A DNA stretch of 64,000 nt from Xanthostigma xanthostigma (taxonomy: Eukaryota; Arthropoda; Insecta; Raphidioptera; Raphidiidae), in contig OY754464.1 of the NCBI GenBank assembly GCA_963575645.1, positions 59,680,948 to 59,744,947 of the forward strand. The letters are read 5' to 3'. The notes below the pieces were generated by a model, which was not told the origin of the DNA, made no database searches, and saw only the letters and a program-made list of their open reading frames with translations. The position numbers and the translations under genes were made by a program. Of the stretch, positions 48,393-59,162 are shown piece after piece (within the stretch, counting starts at the first letter, position 1; each line of letters opens with the position of its first letter).

Positions 48393-48937
48393 GCGTTCTG
48401 GAATTTACTGTGGGTGCCGGGACACTCCAGAATCGAAGGCAACGAAGAAGCTGATGAGTTGGCGAGGAAAGGATCGTCGACTCCATACATTGGTCCAGAA
48501 CCTGCTTTAGGAGTATCCAAAAGCACAGTACGGGGCGAAATAAGGGAATGGATCAAAAATCAGCACAAGACATATTAAAATCAAATTTCCGGGCTGCGAC
48601 ATGGTAAGACTTTTATGGAAGGGTCATCCCGAAAGATGAATGAAGAGCTACTACAACTCAGTTGGAACAATCTTCGTCTCGTGGTAGGCCTCGTGACAAG
48701 ACATTGTGTCCTGAAAGGACACCTCCAAAGAATCGGAATGTTTACCGGGGATTAAAGAGCAGACAGTGCAATAAGGAAACAGCGTATCATATTCTGTGTG
48801 AATGCGAGGCTTTGGATCGTAGAAGACAGATAATTTATGGACAATGTAGAATGAGTCCAGAAGATTATATCAATCACCCAGTCCACGGACTGCACAGGCT
48901 AGTGCAAGGAACTAGGATACTGGATCGAGTGATATAA
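48393..48937 (+). pseudogene. LINE 3' fragment: RNase H end and Cys/His motif
   Basis: 48393-48578 reads LLWVPGHSRIEGNEEADELA and continues through RKGSSTPYIGPEPALG to a premature stop. This is the C-terminal part of the RNase H domain (GHSxxxGNEEAD) found in I-, Jockey- and R1-group LINEs. About 48640-48750 continues in another frame with LRLVVGLVTRHCVLKGHLQR, then a stop. A third frame from about 48750 gives SRQCNKETAYHILCECEALD, a zinc-knuckle-like block, and ends HGLHRLVQGTRILDRVI at 48937. At least two frame changes and stops separate the pieces, so it is dead and 5'-truncated. Different in sequence from the LINE at 21088. Confidence 0.8.
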
Positions 48938-50032
48938 GAGATTGGGAGATAGCACAATAATCCCAAGAGGCTGCGGTGTTCTCGGTGACAAGCCAACTCC
49001 CGTTAATAAAAAAAAGCATTCTGGCAGACAAATAGAGAATAATTATTATTTTTATTCGTATGTCAGAAATTGAAAAATTGAGACTGCGAGGGGTTTGTGT
49101 AAGAATAACCTCTGAGACTGCATGCTGATATGAAAGTTCTCATTTTAATGTCAGTTATATTTATGGATTCTTCAAAAGACAGTCCAAAAAACGGCCGGAG
49201 TAACTTCAGTACATCATGATCCGGTTGAATAAAAATATTTGGGGCACCTTATTTGTCTGCTGCAATGTTAAAGTCATACAGATTTTGTTTGTGTATTCAA
49301 TACATAGAAAATCTGATGGTGGGATCTCTGCCTAAAAGTCTTCTGCAAAGCACTGACCAGTTTAACGGCGTTTCATCTGACCATTATTTAAATATGGTTC
49401 TTTCGTGTAAAGTTCACACTGGATAATCCAAATACATGTACGGTGTGGGCATTCTACGTAGCAGACAACATTTAGTTTGATCTAAATGTCTTCCATTTAT
49501 GCACGGATGACTGTTCAACGTTCATGCAACATAATGAAATTAGTCTAAAGTTTGATAGGAGGTTGTCTGTATAAAGTAATATGCATATATACGGTGCATT
49601 GCCATAGTCTGGTCACAGAACAGGACGTACAGAAGCGTAGTGCTGGGTTTCTGATACGTCTCCCAGCTTAATAAAGTTTAAATCTAGATTTAAGAATGAC
49701 ATAGTTTACATCCAGTGATTCAATCCTGTTTCGTTCGGGAGCGAAGTGAAAAATAATATGTTCATTGCAAACGGGTCTAAATTTCGATTATTAAAGTTTA
49801 TTCAAATCCTCTATAATTCATAAGCGAAATAGAGCCACTTGAGAGTGGAAAAGTATAGTGTTGATAATCTAAAATATAAGGTATGAAGTCAGTATTGCCA
49901 ACTCGTATATGTAGTAAAATGTCGGTTAAAAATTTTAAAAGATCAAAAAACTCTTAATGCTAAAATTGAAAGCTATGTCATCCACCATATTTTATCGTGC
50001 TTTTGTTTATTAGTTTTACATAACACCCACTC
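48938..50032. other. Noncoding stretch, nothing recognised
   Basis: A short A-rich run after 49006 may be the tail of the LINE fragment. Beyond it nothing was recognised. Confidence 0.4.
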
Positions 50033-50995
50033 ATAGTTAGGGCGTTGGTGACAGAAATTGTCAAGGAGCACTTGGTGGCAAAAACGCTCTCTTTCGTGTA
50101 GTCTGAGTCGCCCTCTACAAATCCGCTTAGTGGAGTTGAAGTCTAGCGCGTTGCGATACGACGCTGGGGCGCTTTAAAAAACGGTAAAATTCAAAATTCC
50201 TCTACAAAATGGCAGAAAATGACTGAACAGCATTTGGGGGACCTCCTAGTTGCAGAAAAAAATGTTTTCTGCTAATTTACCCTCTGCAGAGACTGTCAGT
50301 ATAATAAATAAATACAAAATAAACATATTTTTAAAAAAAGCTCGATGAGTGAAAGTTAAACCGAGCTCAAACGGTTTGTCTTATTGTAGAGAATCCCGAG
50401 GTACAGTTTTCTGTCAAAATCGACCTTGTCTAGGAAAGTTTAACATGGTATTCAGGTAAAGCATTAATGACAAGTACATTAAATTGCCAGTTTGTGATCT
50501 AGCAGTGACAAAATTGGCAGATAGTATTTTTTACAAACTTTTTGGGTCTTAATAGAAAGCCTGGTAAGATTTTCTGCAACCGCGCGAAGACTTTTCGAAT
50601 TTTTGCCTGTGCAAATTTTCAAGAATTGTCGAAAGGAAGTGAGGTCACTTGGAGCCACGAATATTTTTTCTCGTATCAACCATTCCGTCAAGTTTCAACT
50701 TCAAATTCAATTTTTTTATATTTTTGACTTTTTTTCGATTTTTTGAAATGGAGTAAATTGGCAGAAAATATTTTTTCTGCAATTAGGAGGTCCCCTCAGA
50801 TGCCTTTTAGTCATTTTCTGCCATTTAGCAGAGGAATTTTAAATGTTGCCGTTTTTTTTAAGTGGCCCAGCGTTGTATCGCAACGCGCTAGATCTCTACT
50901 CCACTAAGCGAATTTGCAGAGGGAGACTCAGACTACACGAAAGAGAGCGTTTCTGTCACCAGATGCTCCTTGACCATTTCTGTCACCTTAACTAT
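50033..50995. mobile_element. DNA element with ~245-bp terminal inverted repeats
   Basis: Left ATAGTTAGGGCGTTGGTGAC, right GTCACCTTAACTATT. The arms 50033-50280 and 50752-50995 pair along their whole length with scattered mismatches, including GACAGAAATTGTCAAGGAGC and CGCTCTCTTTCGTGTAGTC. The 470-bp core has no credible coding frame. Such long arms are seen in some Mutator-like and foldback elements; without a transposase or clear target duplication the superfamily is open. Confidence 0.8.
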
Positions 50996-51231
50996 TACCA
51001 CAAATGACGACACGTTCAAGACGACCTCCAGCTATCATGATCTACCCTTATGGTGCGCTCCTTCCAATATTGTCCCAATTTTCGATGTATTAAAAAAACT
51101 ATACAACTCGTGAGCGTTTTTACTTGTTAATGGTCTACTTGAACTATATCCATACTTGCCAAGTGTATTGGTGCATTTGTCAAGTACACCAACACCAGTC
51201 GGCAGTCGTCTGAGGTCGACTTATTTAAAGT

Positions 51232-51390
51232 ATGAGCGCAGTGATAGTGTTCGCTTCTGTAATCCTCTTCTGTGGTTTGAATATCACTATCTATACTCAT
51301 GACTCCGTTCCATCCACAACGACCAGACAGCCTGTCTGTTGTTCATGTTACACTGCAATGGTGCGAGAAATAGTCAATTCCTGCCTTTGA
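51232..51390 (+). CDS. Candidate small secreted Cys-rich peptide (weak)
   Basis: 52 codons from ATG at 51232 to TGA at 51388. The N-terminus MSAVIVFASVILFCGLNITI is hydrophobic enough for a signal peptide; the short tail (PVCCSCYTAMVREIVNSCL) has four Cys. The surrounding 51180-51700 is less AT-rich than its neighbours and shows no repeat signature. CAGTC motifs at 51196 and 51204 could be initiators. It does not match a family I recognise and its Cys spacing is not that of insulin-like peptides. It may be a first exon (possible donor GTGCGAG at 51361) or a chance frame. Confidence 0.2.
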   Translation: MSAVIVFASVILFCGLNITIYTHDSVPSTTTRQPVCCSCYTAMVREIVNSCL

Positions 51391-52299
51391 TGTGACATAA
51401 TACGTCCATCAATGCATGCACTGTGTGTATATGTGTGTATCCTCACTCCTCGGCACGGCTAGCTGCTGTGCAGGTCTATAAAGCATTCCGTAACATCGAT
51501 GCAATTATCAAAGATCTAGTTACCGATCGGGTTATATTGATTGTCGTCTCATTAGACCACACACAATACTGGAAAGAGCTCGAGAATAGTCGAGCGTGTA
51601 GCGATGCCGTTTCCATGGCTCCTCTATTACAAACTCCCAGTTCCCGCAGATTGTAATCCAAGAACTGGTAAAAGAATCAATTGCATTTTCGATTTAATAC
51701 ACCGTTGCATGTTCAACCTATCCTCACTTCGTGGTAGTAATAGACCAGTCAGGAAAAACTTTTAGTTTTTCATTGGCTGAGGAGCGTCGAAGGAGGCATT
51801 TTGCGTTAGAAATAGGGACTAAAAACTTGAAAACACATGACTAAAATCAGTTGACAATACATGATTACGACTCCACATAACATAAACAGAAGATATGATG
51901 AGCTCGAATCAATATAAAACTGGTTCCCTTTTATAGAAGAGGATTGTTCCTTTTCAAAAAGTTACAATTTGAATCAGTTTGTATACCGTTGACGGTGTGT
52001 GCAATGTGAATTGGTGCTAAGCTCAAATATTGATGACCTTTCAAAAGTAGTCTCGTTTAGCGAAGATAGTAGCAAGGTGGAGAATCTGCATAATAAGAAG
52101 AGTAGGCAAAGAGTGATTTGTAACCATACGCGGTATCTGTATTGTTAATGGTGAGGCTCGACTATAAGCGACAAACAACTAAATGACCATCTTGATAGGA
52201 CAACCTCCACCCGTTGTTAGAAAACATAGACCTGTCCGACCCGACACTCTTTTGTGCGCAAAAATGACGCTACTAATATCTTCTTTAAATGATATCTAC
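51391..52299. other. Noncoding stretch, nothing certain
   Basis: A 77-codon frame at 51423-51656 lies in the same GC-richer patch but has no recognisable domain. The rest is AT-rich without bounded repeats. Confidence 0.35.
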
Positions 52300-53000
52300 T
52301 TTTACCATTCCAACCCACAAGGGGAATGGTACTAGTTTAGGTCAAAAGTCACTTTTCAAAATTTAATGATATATTTTCGTTTTGAGTTCCCCCGTATCCA
52401 AAAAACATATTTTTGGAAAAACTCTGTGTGTCTGTTAGTCTGATTTTCTGTTTGTCTGTTAGTCTATTACGGATGAGCGGATTGAAATCAAATTTTGGAA
52501 GAATGTTTGGTATGCAAATATGAAGAGCTCTATTGTTTTTGGAGAAAATCGGCGCATGCGCAGAAGAGATATAAGCTATAACTGTGTTTTTTATATAATA
52601 ATGGTATACTTTTCATAACGCCTTATTATTTTATTTAATTTTTCAAGAAAGTTTTGTTAATAAATTTTACTTTATAATTTCGAAAATATTTTGAAAATAA
52701 AAAAAAATCATCTGTTCTTTTGTTTTGTGGATCTGTCAGAAATAAAGTACCTAAGCAGGGTTTGATTAATTTTTACATGACGTGGAACATAATATTATGT
52801 AGGTAACCATGGCAAATACCATATTGCATACTAGCCATTACCCGCGTCACCTCACGCGATATCCAAAATTTTATTTTATTTATTATACTATATCAAATGC
52901 CAACATTTTGAAGTTGGAATGGTCGCGTCGCCCAATTGGCTGGAATTTTTTGAAGGTCACCAAGCGGGAACGATCATTATCCGTGTCATCATGGTCAGGT
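52300..53000 (-). repeat. Composite repeat family C, copy 2, with Helitron 3' end
   Basis: Inverted counterpart of 22980-23690. The Helitron-type terminus is CGCGGGTAATGGCTAG on the minus strand (CTAG at 52831-52834). Shared landmarks include GCGCATGCGCCGATTTTC, CATGACGTGGAACATAATAT and GGTACTAGTTTAGGTCAAAA. Confidence 0.6.
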
Positions 53001-53390
53001 TGAGAAAAGCTGTTTAAAAGTGAGTCTATTCGTAAGGATGGCATAAGAATGAACAGGTGGGTTTATATTTTTTATTTCCAAATGAAAAATAATGCGCACT
53101 CTTCAAAATTTTGACAGGTGAGGCAATTCTATAAATAGTTCAATTTGAGTGTGATGTCCGATCTGTGTATTTAAAAATCGTTTGAAATTATCAATATTAT
53201 GTGATCGCTGTTTACCGCAACCGAGTGTGGGTGAACATTAAAGGGCTTGTTCATAATACAATACATACATACACACGCACACATATTCATATGTATATTA
53301 TATTGTATGTAATTTAAACCGTTCATTGACTACATACAAAGCGACTGCCAATGTGTTTCTATGTATTGAATGTCATTGGGATTAATTTAC

Positions 53391-53617
53391 CCCACCAAAA
53401 ACATACATGTGAAAAAAGGGCCAAGTTCAATACAAAGAACAAGTGGTTTTGCTGAAAAAAAGAAATGAGATCTATAAGATGGTGGCAAATTTTCATTTGG
53501 CGAGTTTTTATAAATGAGTTTTTGATAATTTTATAGATCTCACTTCATTTTTTTCAGCAAGGCCACTTGTTCTTTGTATCGATCTTGGCCCTTTTTTACG
53601 TGTATGGTTTTGGTGGG
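53391..53617. repeat. Foldback element, arms about 85-95 bp
   Basis: CCCACCAAAAACATACATG ... CAGCAAAACC-type left arm (53391-53485) against a right arm ending GTGTATGGTTTTGGTGGGA (53537-53617). The region GGGCCAAG...ACAAAGAACAAGTGG is conserved in both. The 50-bp loop has no feature. Confidence 0.75.
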
Positions 53618-53683
53618 ATTTCAATACTTTTTGTAAAATTTTAAGTTATATTCGTATTTTACTTAAATATTATCTAGACACAT

Positions 53684-53717
53684 TATTTATATATTTATAT
53701 ATTTATATATTTATATA
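53684..53717. repeat. (ATTTATAT)n microsatellite
   Basis: Four to five units of an 8-bp repeat, TATTTATA in phase. Confidence 0.8.
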
Positions 53718-54737
53718 CCATACTTCATTATATTATAGTTATATATCAATATTCATTATATCCCACGCCATATCCCAACACCGACTAGACGCAAGTTGTC
53801 TTCGGACGGCCGTTTAATGCATTCGGGATCGATGCTCCTTCCAGTCCCAGCTAGACGCTTGTGAATTACGAAGTAGGTAATTTTACCAAGTCTGCAATCT
53901 TCAACTTCAAGCATAATTTTCAAGTTTGAATTTCCATGTCTTTACCCCCACAACTGACGTCACACCCTAATTTGAAGTTACACAGCCTTCAACCCCTAGC
54001 TCCCAGCTCCAACCCCTAGCTTTAACCTTTAGTGTTCAACCCTAGCTTTAAATCATAGGATTTCAGATTTGAAAATGTTGTTTGGAGGTGGACGTTGCAG
54101 AACCGGCCAAAGTGAAGTGAACTACCTTATGATGATCTATGTCAGTCAATCAGTCAGTTAATGACCAAAATTGTGATTTTTGAACACTCATATCTTGGAA
54201 ACTGTTCAATTTAGGCGTATGCATGTTGGAATACTGCTTCTTGTAATAACCTTTACCCACCTGAAAAAAATCGGTTCTGTAACGTAACTAGCCTCTGAGA
54301 TAGAAGGGGGTCGAAAAGGGCTCGAAATGGTTTGTGTAAATATAGCATAGTGCTTCCCGAGAACTTCGTGCGATATGACGGCATAAAAAAATCGCAAAAA
54401 ACAAAAGTTGTACATTAATGAAATTTATAAACTATCAACTTGCACCCAAACTTAAGATAGGAGGATTCTTGTCTAAATCAACAAAATATAAGCGAAATAT
54501 AAGCGAAAATGCACTTCTGAAATTATTATGATTCACCGCGGGTGCACTTTGTTGTATTTGGTTTGCTACATTGGCTAAAGATAAGAACGTGCCAGCGAGT
54601 GAAGCAAACAGACTTACAGCACACGGTTGTGTGTTTTATGAGATCTTTTGGTTTAATGTTTAAACGAGTCTCCAACGATTTATTGCCTTTACGAATTTGG
54701 AATCATTGTTTGAGGAACATTTTCAGTTCATTGATTA
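53718..54737. other. Noncoding stretch with a short tandem motif
   Basis: CAACCCCTAGCTCCCAGCTC and similar CCCTAGCT-type units recur at about 53988-54050. No gene recognised. Confidence 0.4.
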
Positions 54738-55347
54738 CTAGCGGTCCCGTCCGGTTTCACCCGGATGTAAAAGAACGAATGGGGAAGGGAGGAACATGAG
54801 TACACACATTCATCTTAGTTTACCGAGATGAATGTTGTGTCCAAATTTCATGATGATCGGAGTTACCGGTCAAAAGCTTTTGTCGATAAAAAGCAGTATT
54901 TATACTTTCTTAAACTAATAATTTTTTTTAAAGTAATTAAATAAAATTAAAATAAATTTAAATGTAAGCCTTAGAAGAAAGCAATGTAGAAAATAAAATT
55001 AAAAAAAATAAAAATATTTTCGCCCAACGTGAGACTCGAACCCACGACCCTGATATTGACAGTCGCATGCTCTACCGATTGAGCCATACGACGTTGTGTA
55101 GTCACAACGCTAATATGAGTATATTTAGTTATTGCATTTCACCTGAAAAGAAGCTTATTTTTGAGATACATTTTTCATTAATGCTCCGCCCCTAATGGTC
55201 GTAGCGTGATATTATATAGCCTATAGCCTTCCTCGATAAATGGGCTATCCAACAAAAAAAAATAATTTCCAATTTGAACCAGTAGTTCCTGAGAATAGCG
55301 CGTTCAAACAAACAAACAAACTCTTCAGCTTTATATATTAGTATAGA
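54738..55347 (-). mobile_element. Non-autonomous Helitron carrying a tRNA-like module
   Basis: Minus-strand start TCTATACTAATATATAAAGC after an A, then GAAGAGTTTGTTTGTTTG and GAACTACTGGTTC; 3' end CGGACGGGACCGCTAG followed by T. Both A|TC and CTAG|T are intact, so the 610-bp boundaries are firm. A tRNA-derived sequence (55021-55091) sits in the middle. No Rep/helicase frame. Confidence 0.85.
55021..55091 (-). pseudogene. tRNA-Lys-derived pseudogene inside a Helitron
   Basis: On the minus strand GGCTCAATCGGTAGAGC forms a D arm/A box, GGGTTCGAGTCTC a B box with paired T stem, and the last bases CACGTTGGGCG equal the 3' end of tRNA-Lys(CUU). The anticodon loop now reads CTGTCAA (GTC, nominally Asp), its stem has two mismatches and the 5' acceptor strand does not pair. 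So it is not a functional tRNA, though the internal promoter boxes look intact. Confidence 0.7.
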
Positions 55348-55946
55348 TTCAACTAGACGTAAATCTTATCTAAATTCTGAATTGATTACGCCAAACGGAA
55401 ATTCGATCCGCTACAAGCTGTATACACGGTAATTATAATATACATAGGTAGATTTAGGTGGATTATATGACGTGCCCCAATAGACATTGGGTTAGTTGTG
55501 ACGAACGTTCTAAACAGAACAATAGCTGTTTACTCCTAATAGTTCAAGAGCTATCAAACATTTTTGAGTAGGTATTTGAAGCAGCATGAAAATTTGTGTA
55601 ACATTCTTCTGTAATGTCTGAACACAAAATGTCTCACACTTCAACCTAGCCGTAGCGTCTTCCGCACTTACGTATAATAGACAGTTTTGGAACCGCCTAA
55701 ATGATCTGGTTTAGGTATTTTATATTTTATTAAATACTAAATTTGAAGGTATTAATGCTTCAAAGACTTTTTTTGGAAATAAAATTTTGCAAACTAAAAA
55801 ATTCACGGCTTAGCTAGGCCTAACTACCTACTACGCAGCTACAGCTGACAGTACGAAATGTGGAGGGAATTTTGAATGGTTGCCTTTTTTTAAAAGAGTT
55901 ATGGTGCGAAATCACTTTCGACATTTTTTTAAATTTTTATTAGGTA
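55348..55946. other. Noncoding stretch, nothing recognised
   Basis: No gene or bounded repeat recognised. Confidence 0.4.
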
Positions 55947-56090
55947 CTAGCGGTCCGTCCCGGTTTCACCTAGGTGCAAAAGATCGAAAGTACGCACGTT
56001 CATCTTAGTTTACCGAGATGAATGTTGTGTCCAAATTTCATGATGATCGGACTTACCGTTTAAAAGTTTAAAAGCTTCGACATATTTTGT
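55947..56090 (-). mobile_element. Helitron 3' end, truncated
   Basis: Minus-strand end GAAACCGGGACGGACCGCTAG followed by T, and the block ATGAATGTTGTGTCCAAATT, both matching 54738-54890. No 5' end was found, so only the 3' part is present. Confidence 0.6.
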
Positions 56091-56365
56091 TAAACTGGAT
56101 ATGCGGATATTGTAAAAAAAATAAAATGCTTTATCGTTTTGTTTTCAAAATACAACCACGGAAATTATTAAGTACATTTTTGCGCAAGTTCACTTCAATT
56201 GCAATGACGTGTTGGCATGTTGAGAAGCAATTCGGTAATACTGTACGCAAATGGACGATATACACTTAGATGCGAATAGGACGAGGTTAGCATGTATACT
56301 CGTATACCTATGGCCAGACTATGCTCCTCGCTCTGCTCATCGCGTTGCCGCGATTTTGCCCTAAG
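56091..56365. other. Noncoding stretch, nothing recognised
   Basis: Short chance frames only. Confidence 0.3.
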
Positions 56366-56577
56366 CGGCCACACACTGCTCTACTCGAGCTACTCATATT
56401 CGTGCTCTATTGCGGGTCCTTTGACTCGCGCACAAAAAACCGACAATAAAGGGAGCACTGGGCATGACGAGCAGCATGACGTGCGGCATGGCGTGCGGCA
56501 TGGCGAGTAATGCGGCCACACTACTTCCTGCCTCCTTTCCTCGCCACTTCCCATGCCACTCGTCGAGTGTGTGGCCG
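56366..56577. mobile_element. GC-rich MITE with CGGCCACACACT ends
   Basis: CGGCCACACACTGCTCTACT at the left and AGTGTGTGGCCG at the right. The interior holds direct repeats of GCATGRCGTGCG (about 56462-56505). Flanks TAA and TAG hint at a 3-bp Harbinger-type duplication, not proven. Clearly more GC-rich than its surroundings. Confidence 0.55.
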
Positions 56578-57808
56578 TAGCAATTTACGCAACTACAAGA
56601 CAACAGATTGAAACGCGCATGGTGATAATGTCAAGTTTTGTTTTGTAGACATTTCAAAGAACTGGATATATAACATGTATGCTTTCATAAACGTTTCTAT
56701 TTTTCCGGATTGACGAAACCATGACCCACTTATTTCCCCTGAACTCTTCATTCTTCCACATGTGTGTATTATGTATGGTACGGGTGTACCTACACAGAAA
56801 TACAATGTACATAATATGTTCGTAGAAGCACCGTAATGTGTAATTACCCTGGCAGTCTGGGCATCTGTCTGTTTGCATATTTGTATACATGGTCACATAA
56901 GTTACAGGATGTAACAGAAAGCCAATGTCAAAGGTTTTTAAAGAAATTAGGCTAATTTTCAAGCCAGGCCCATAGATCATACTAATATATGCAAAGAGGT
57001 AAAAATTGACTTTTTTACACGCTTTATATTAACTTCACTTGTAAGTTTGTATGTATGTATGTTTGTTTGTAACCTTCGTTTGGACTACAGCAAGTGGTTT
57101 ATTACTGTAGTATAATATGTCAGCACTGTAACTACAGTGGTTAGCCGTGCGGTCTAAGGCACGGGTCCACGCCGAAAAAAATTGTTTTTTTTTCGGTAAA
57201 TTTTTGACAATAAATCGAACTAAAAACTGAAAAATAAATATATTTCACTTTTTAGTTTGATATAAAGCGTGTTTTTTAGTTTTTTTTAATACAGTTTTTT
57301 CCATTTTTAATGCTTACCATTTACCTACATAAAAGTTTATTTAAACGAATCTTAAAAAAATATTGTATCCAAAAATAAATCAGATCGTATTTTACGCAAA
57401 ACCGCCATTTGGGTTTCATGAAACGTTACAGTCATCACAATTTTTTAACCTTTAAGATTAAAGATTTGGACATGTACCAAATATAGAAACTAGTATCTGT
57501 TGTCTAATCAAGTTTATAGTCGAACCTAATGTATATAAATTTAAATTTCATTGCCACTTTTGATTCTTCCGGTGTATACGTACTTTAATAGTACAAATTA
57601 ATATATTATGATCAATTTAATTTAATTTGCTCTCTAAAATATACCCTCACGCAGATTCCTTATAACGTAAAAGAGATAAAAAATAAATTCGTGTATTTTA
57701 CAGTACACACTGCAGAAGTGAAAATTTTAGTCACATCTTCTAGGGTTTTGTACACGTTTTCGTTACACGTTCAGAAGCATGAATTTACTCTGCCGACTCC
57801 AAAAAAAC
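56578..57808. other. Noncoding stretch with one tRNA-like fragment
   Basis: No gene. Contains (TATG)n at about 57046-57066 and the SINE-head-like fragment listed separately. Confidence 0.35.
57125..57165 (+). repeat. tRNA-derived SINE head fragment
   Basis: CAGTGGTTAGCCGTGCGGTC followed by TAAGGCACGGGTCCACGCC resembles the A-box half of Leu/Ser-type tRNA-derived SINEs. No B box follows, so it is truncated. Confidence 0.4.
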
Positions 57809-58592
57809 TCTCTAAATATGAATCAGTGATTTTTCACTAATTACAAGTGCATATTCACTATTTGTCAATGCTAGAATAGTACCATGCAAAATTAGTGAAT
57901 ACTCACAATATGAATTAGTGAATATAAAAATTCACTACTTATATAAGTGAATATAAAAATTCACTAATTATATATGTGACCATTACATGTCATCTGACAT
58001 CAACAATTTTTTGATTACAGATTTTTAAAAATCTTTATTAATTCGTTACTTTCACTTTTATATTTTTACAAGTCGATTAAAAATTGAATAAAAAATAAAG
58101 AATTAGAGAATTCGTTTTAAAAAAAAAAACATAACCTTAATTCATTGTTAGTTATGATTCTATGCCATCGGTAAAAAAACAATAGTATATACACGCAATG
58201 CTTTACTCTAAATCTATGAAAATATAATTAAAATAATCTACTTAATTAACTTACCTGATAAATTATATTACGTGTTTGTTTATCGGTTTACAAGGAACTT
58301 GCTATAGAACGGTTTACATTCTACATGAATAATAATGAGTATCTATAGTAACTATATGGAGGCGCCACAAGCGACACGTCTAAAATCAGAGGTATCACTA
58401 TTCTGACAGCGAATTTTACTTGAATTCACTATTCCGGATGGGAAACAGAAGTCACTATTTAAATAGTGACATTTTCACTATTTCAGTTTTAGAGAGTAAA
58501 TTTATTAGTGAAAATTGACTAATTTGTTGTGAAAATCACTGATTAATTATCAAGTGAAAATTTCACTAATTCATGTTTAGACTTTAGAGAGC
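57809..58592. mobile_element. Element rich in TTCACTA/TAGTGAA motifs
   Basis: Outer ends CTCTCTAAATATGAATCAGT and CATGTTTAGACTTTAGAGAG are inverted. TTCACTA or TAGTGAA (allowing one change) occurs at least twelve times on both strands, clustered at 57825-57970 and 58420-58570. A third TTTTAGAGAG lies at about 58487, so one element may be nested in another. No coding frame. Confidence 0.6.
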
Positions 58593-59162
58593 TTAATTTT
58601 ACTGCACGACAGATATTATGTTAGTCAGAGCTGGTCGGTGTGCCCGCTAAGAATAATATGGCGGCCACTCGCACAGAATTAGGTTTTACATTCCAAGTGA
58701 TTCCATGTTTTGTGGCTTGTCGCACAGTCCATTCTGTATATGTCAATAACAACATTTAATTTCTCTGTCTTAAACACCTCACCGCTTATTTTAAATGTCT
58801 TTTATTACGAATACAGGTTATGTTTTAGTTGCATATTAAGTGTTTATTATTTTACGAAAACAAACAATTAAAAAAATAAAAATAATGTTGTTAAAGTCCT
58901 TCTGCAGTCCGGCCTTGTTTACACACAACTTAAACATTTTACAGACACGCTAATAATCAAAATAAGCAGATGCGCTCATTAGCAAAGAGCTGCTACATGC
59001 TTAATGTATAGTAATTTGTGTTTTTAATTGAAAAAAAAACTGGCTACGAACAACGCGACCAGTGTTTCATTCAACCGTTTCAGTTATCTACTAATTCAGT
59101 ACTACAGATTGATTCATAAATTTTTTTTACTATAAATAAAGAAAGACAAGCGTAAATTGAAC
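58593..59162. other. Noncoding stretch, nothing recognised
   Basis: No gene or bounded repeat recognised. Confidence 0.4.

Noticed and set aside
51232-51390. Insulin/bombyxin-like peptide
   Set aside because: The Cys spacing (CC-x-C-x11-C) does not fit the insulin A chain, and no B chain precedes it.
55021-55091. Functional tRNA-Asp gene (anticodon loop reads GTC)
   Set aside because: Acceptor stem does not pair, anticodon stem has two mismatches, and the body is that of tRNA-Lys; it sits inside a Helitron.
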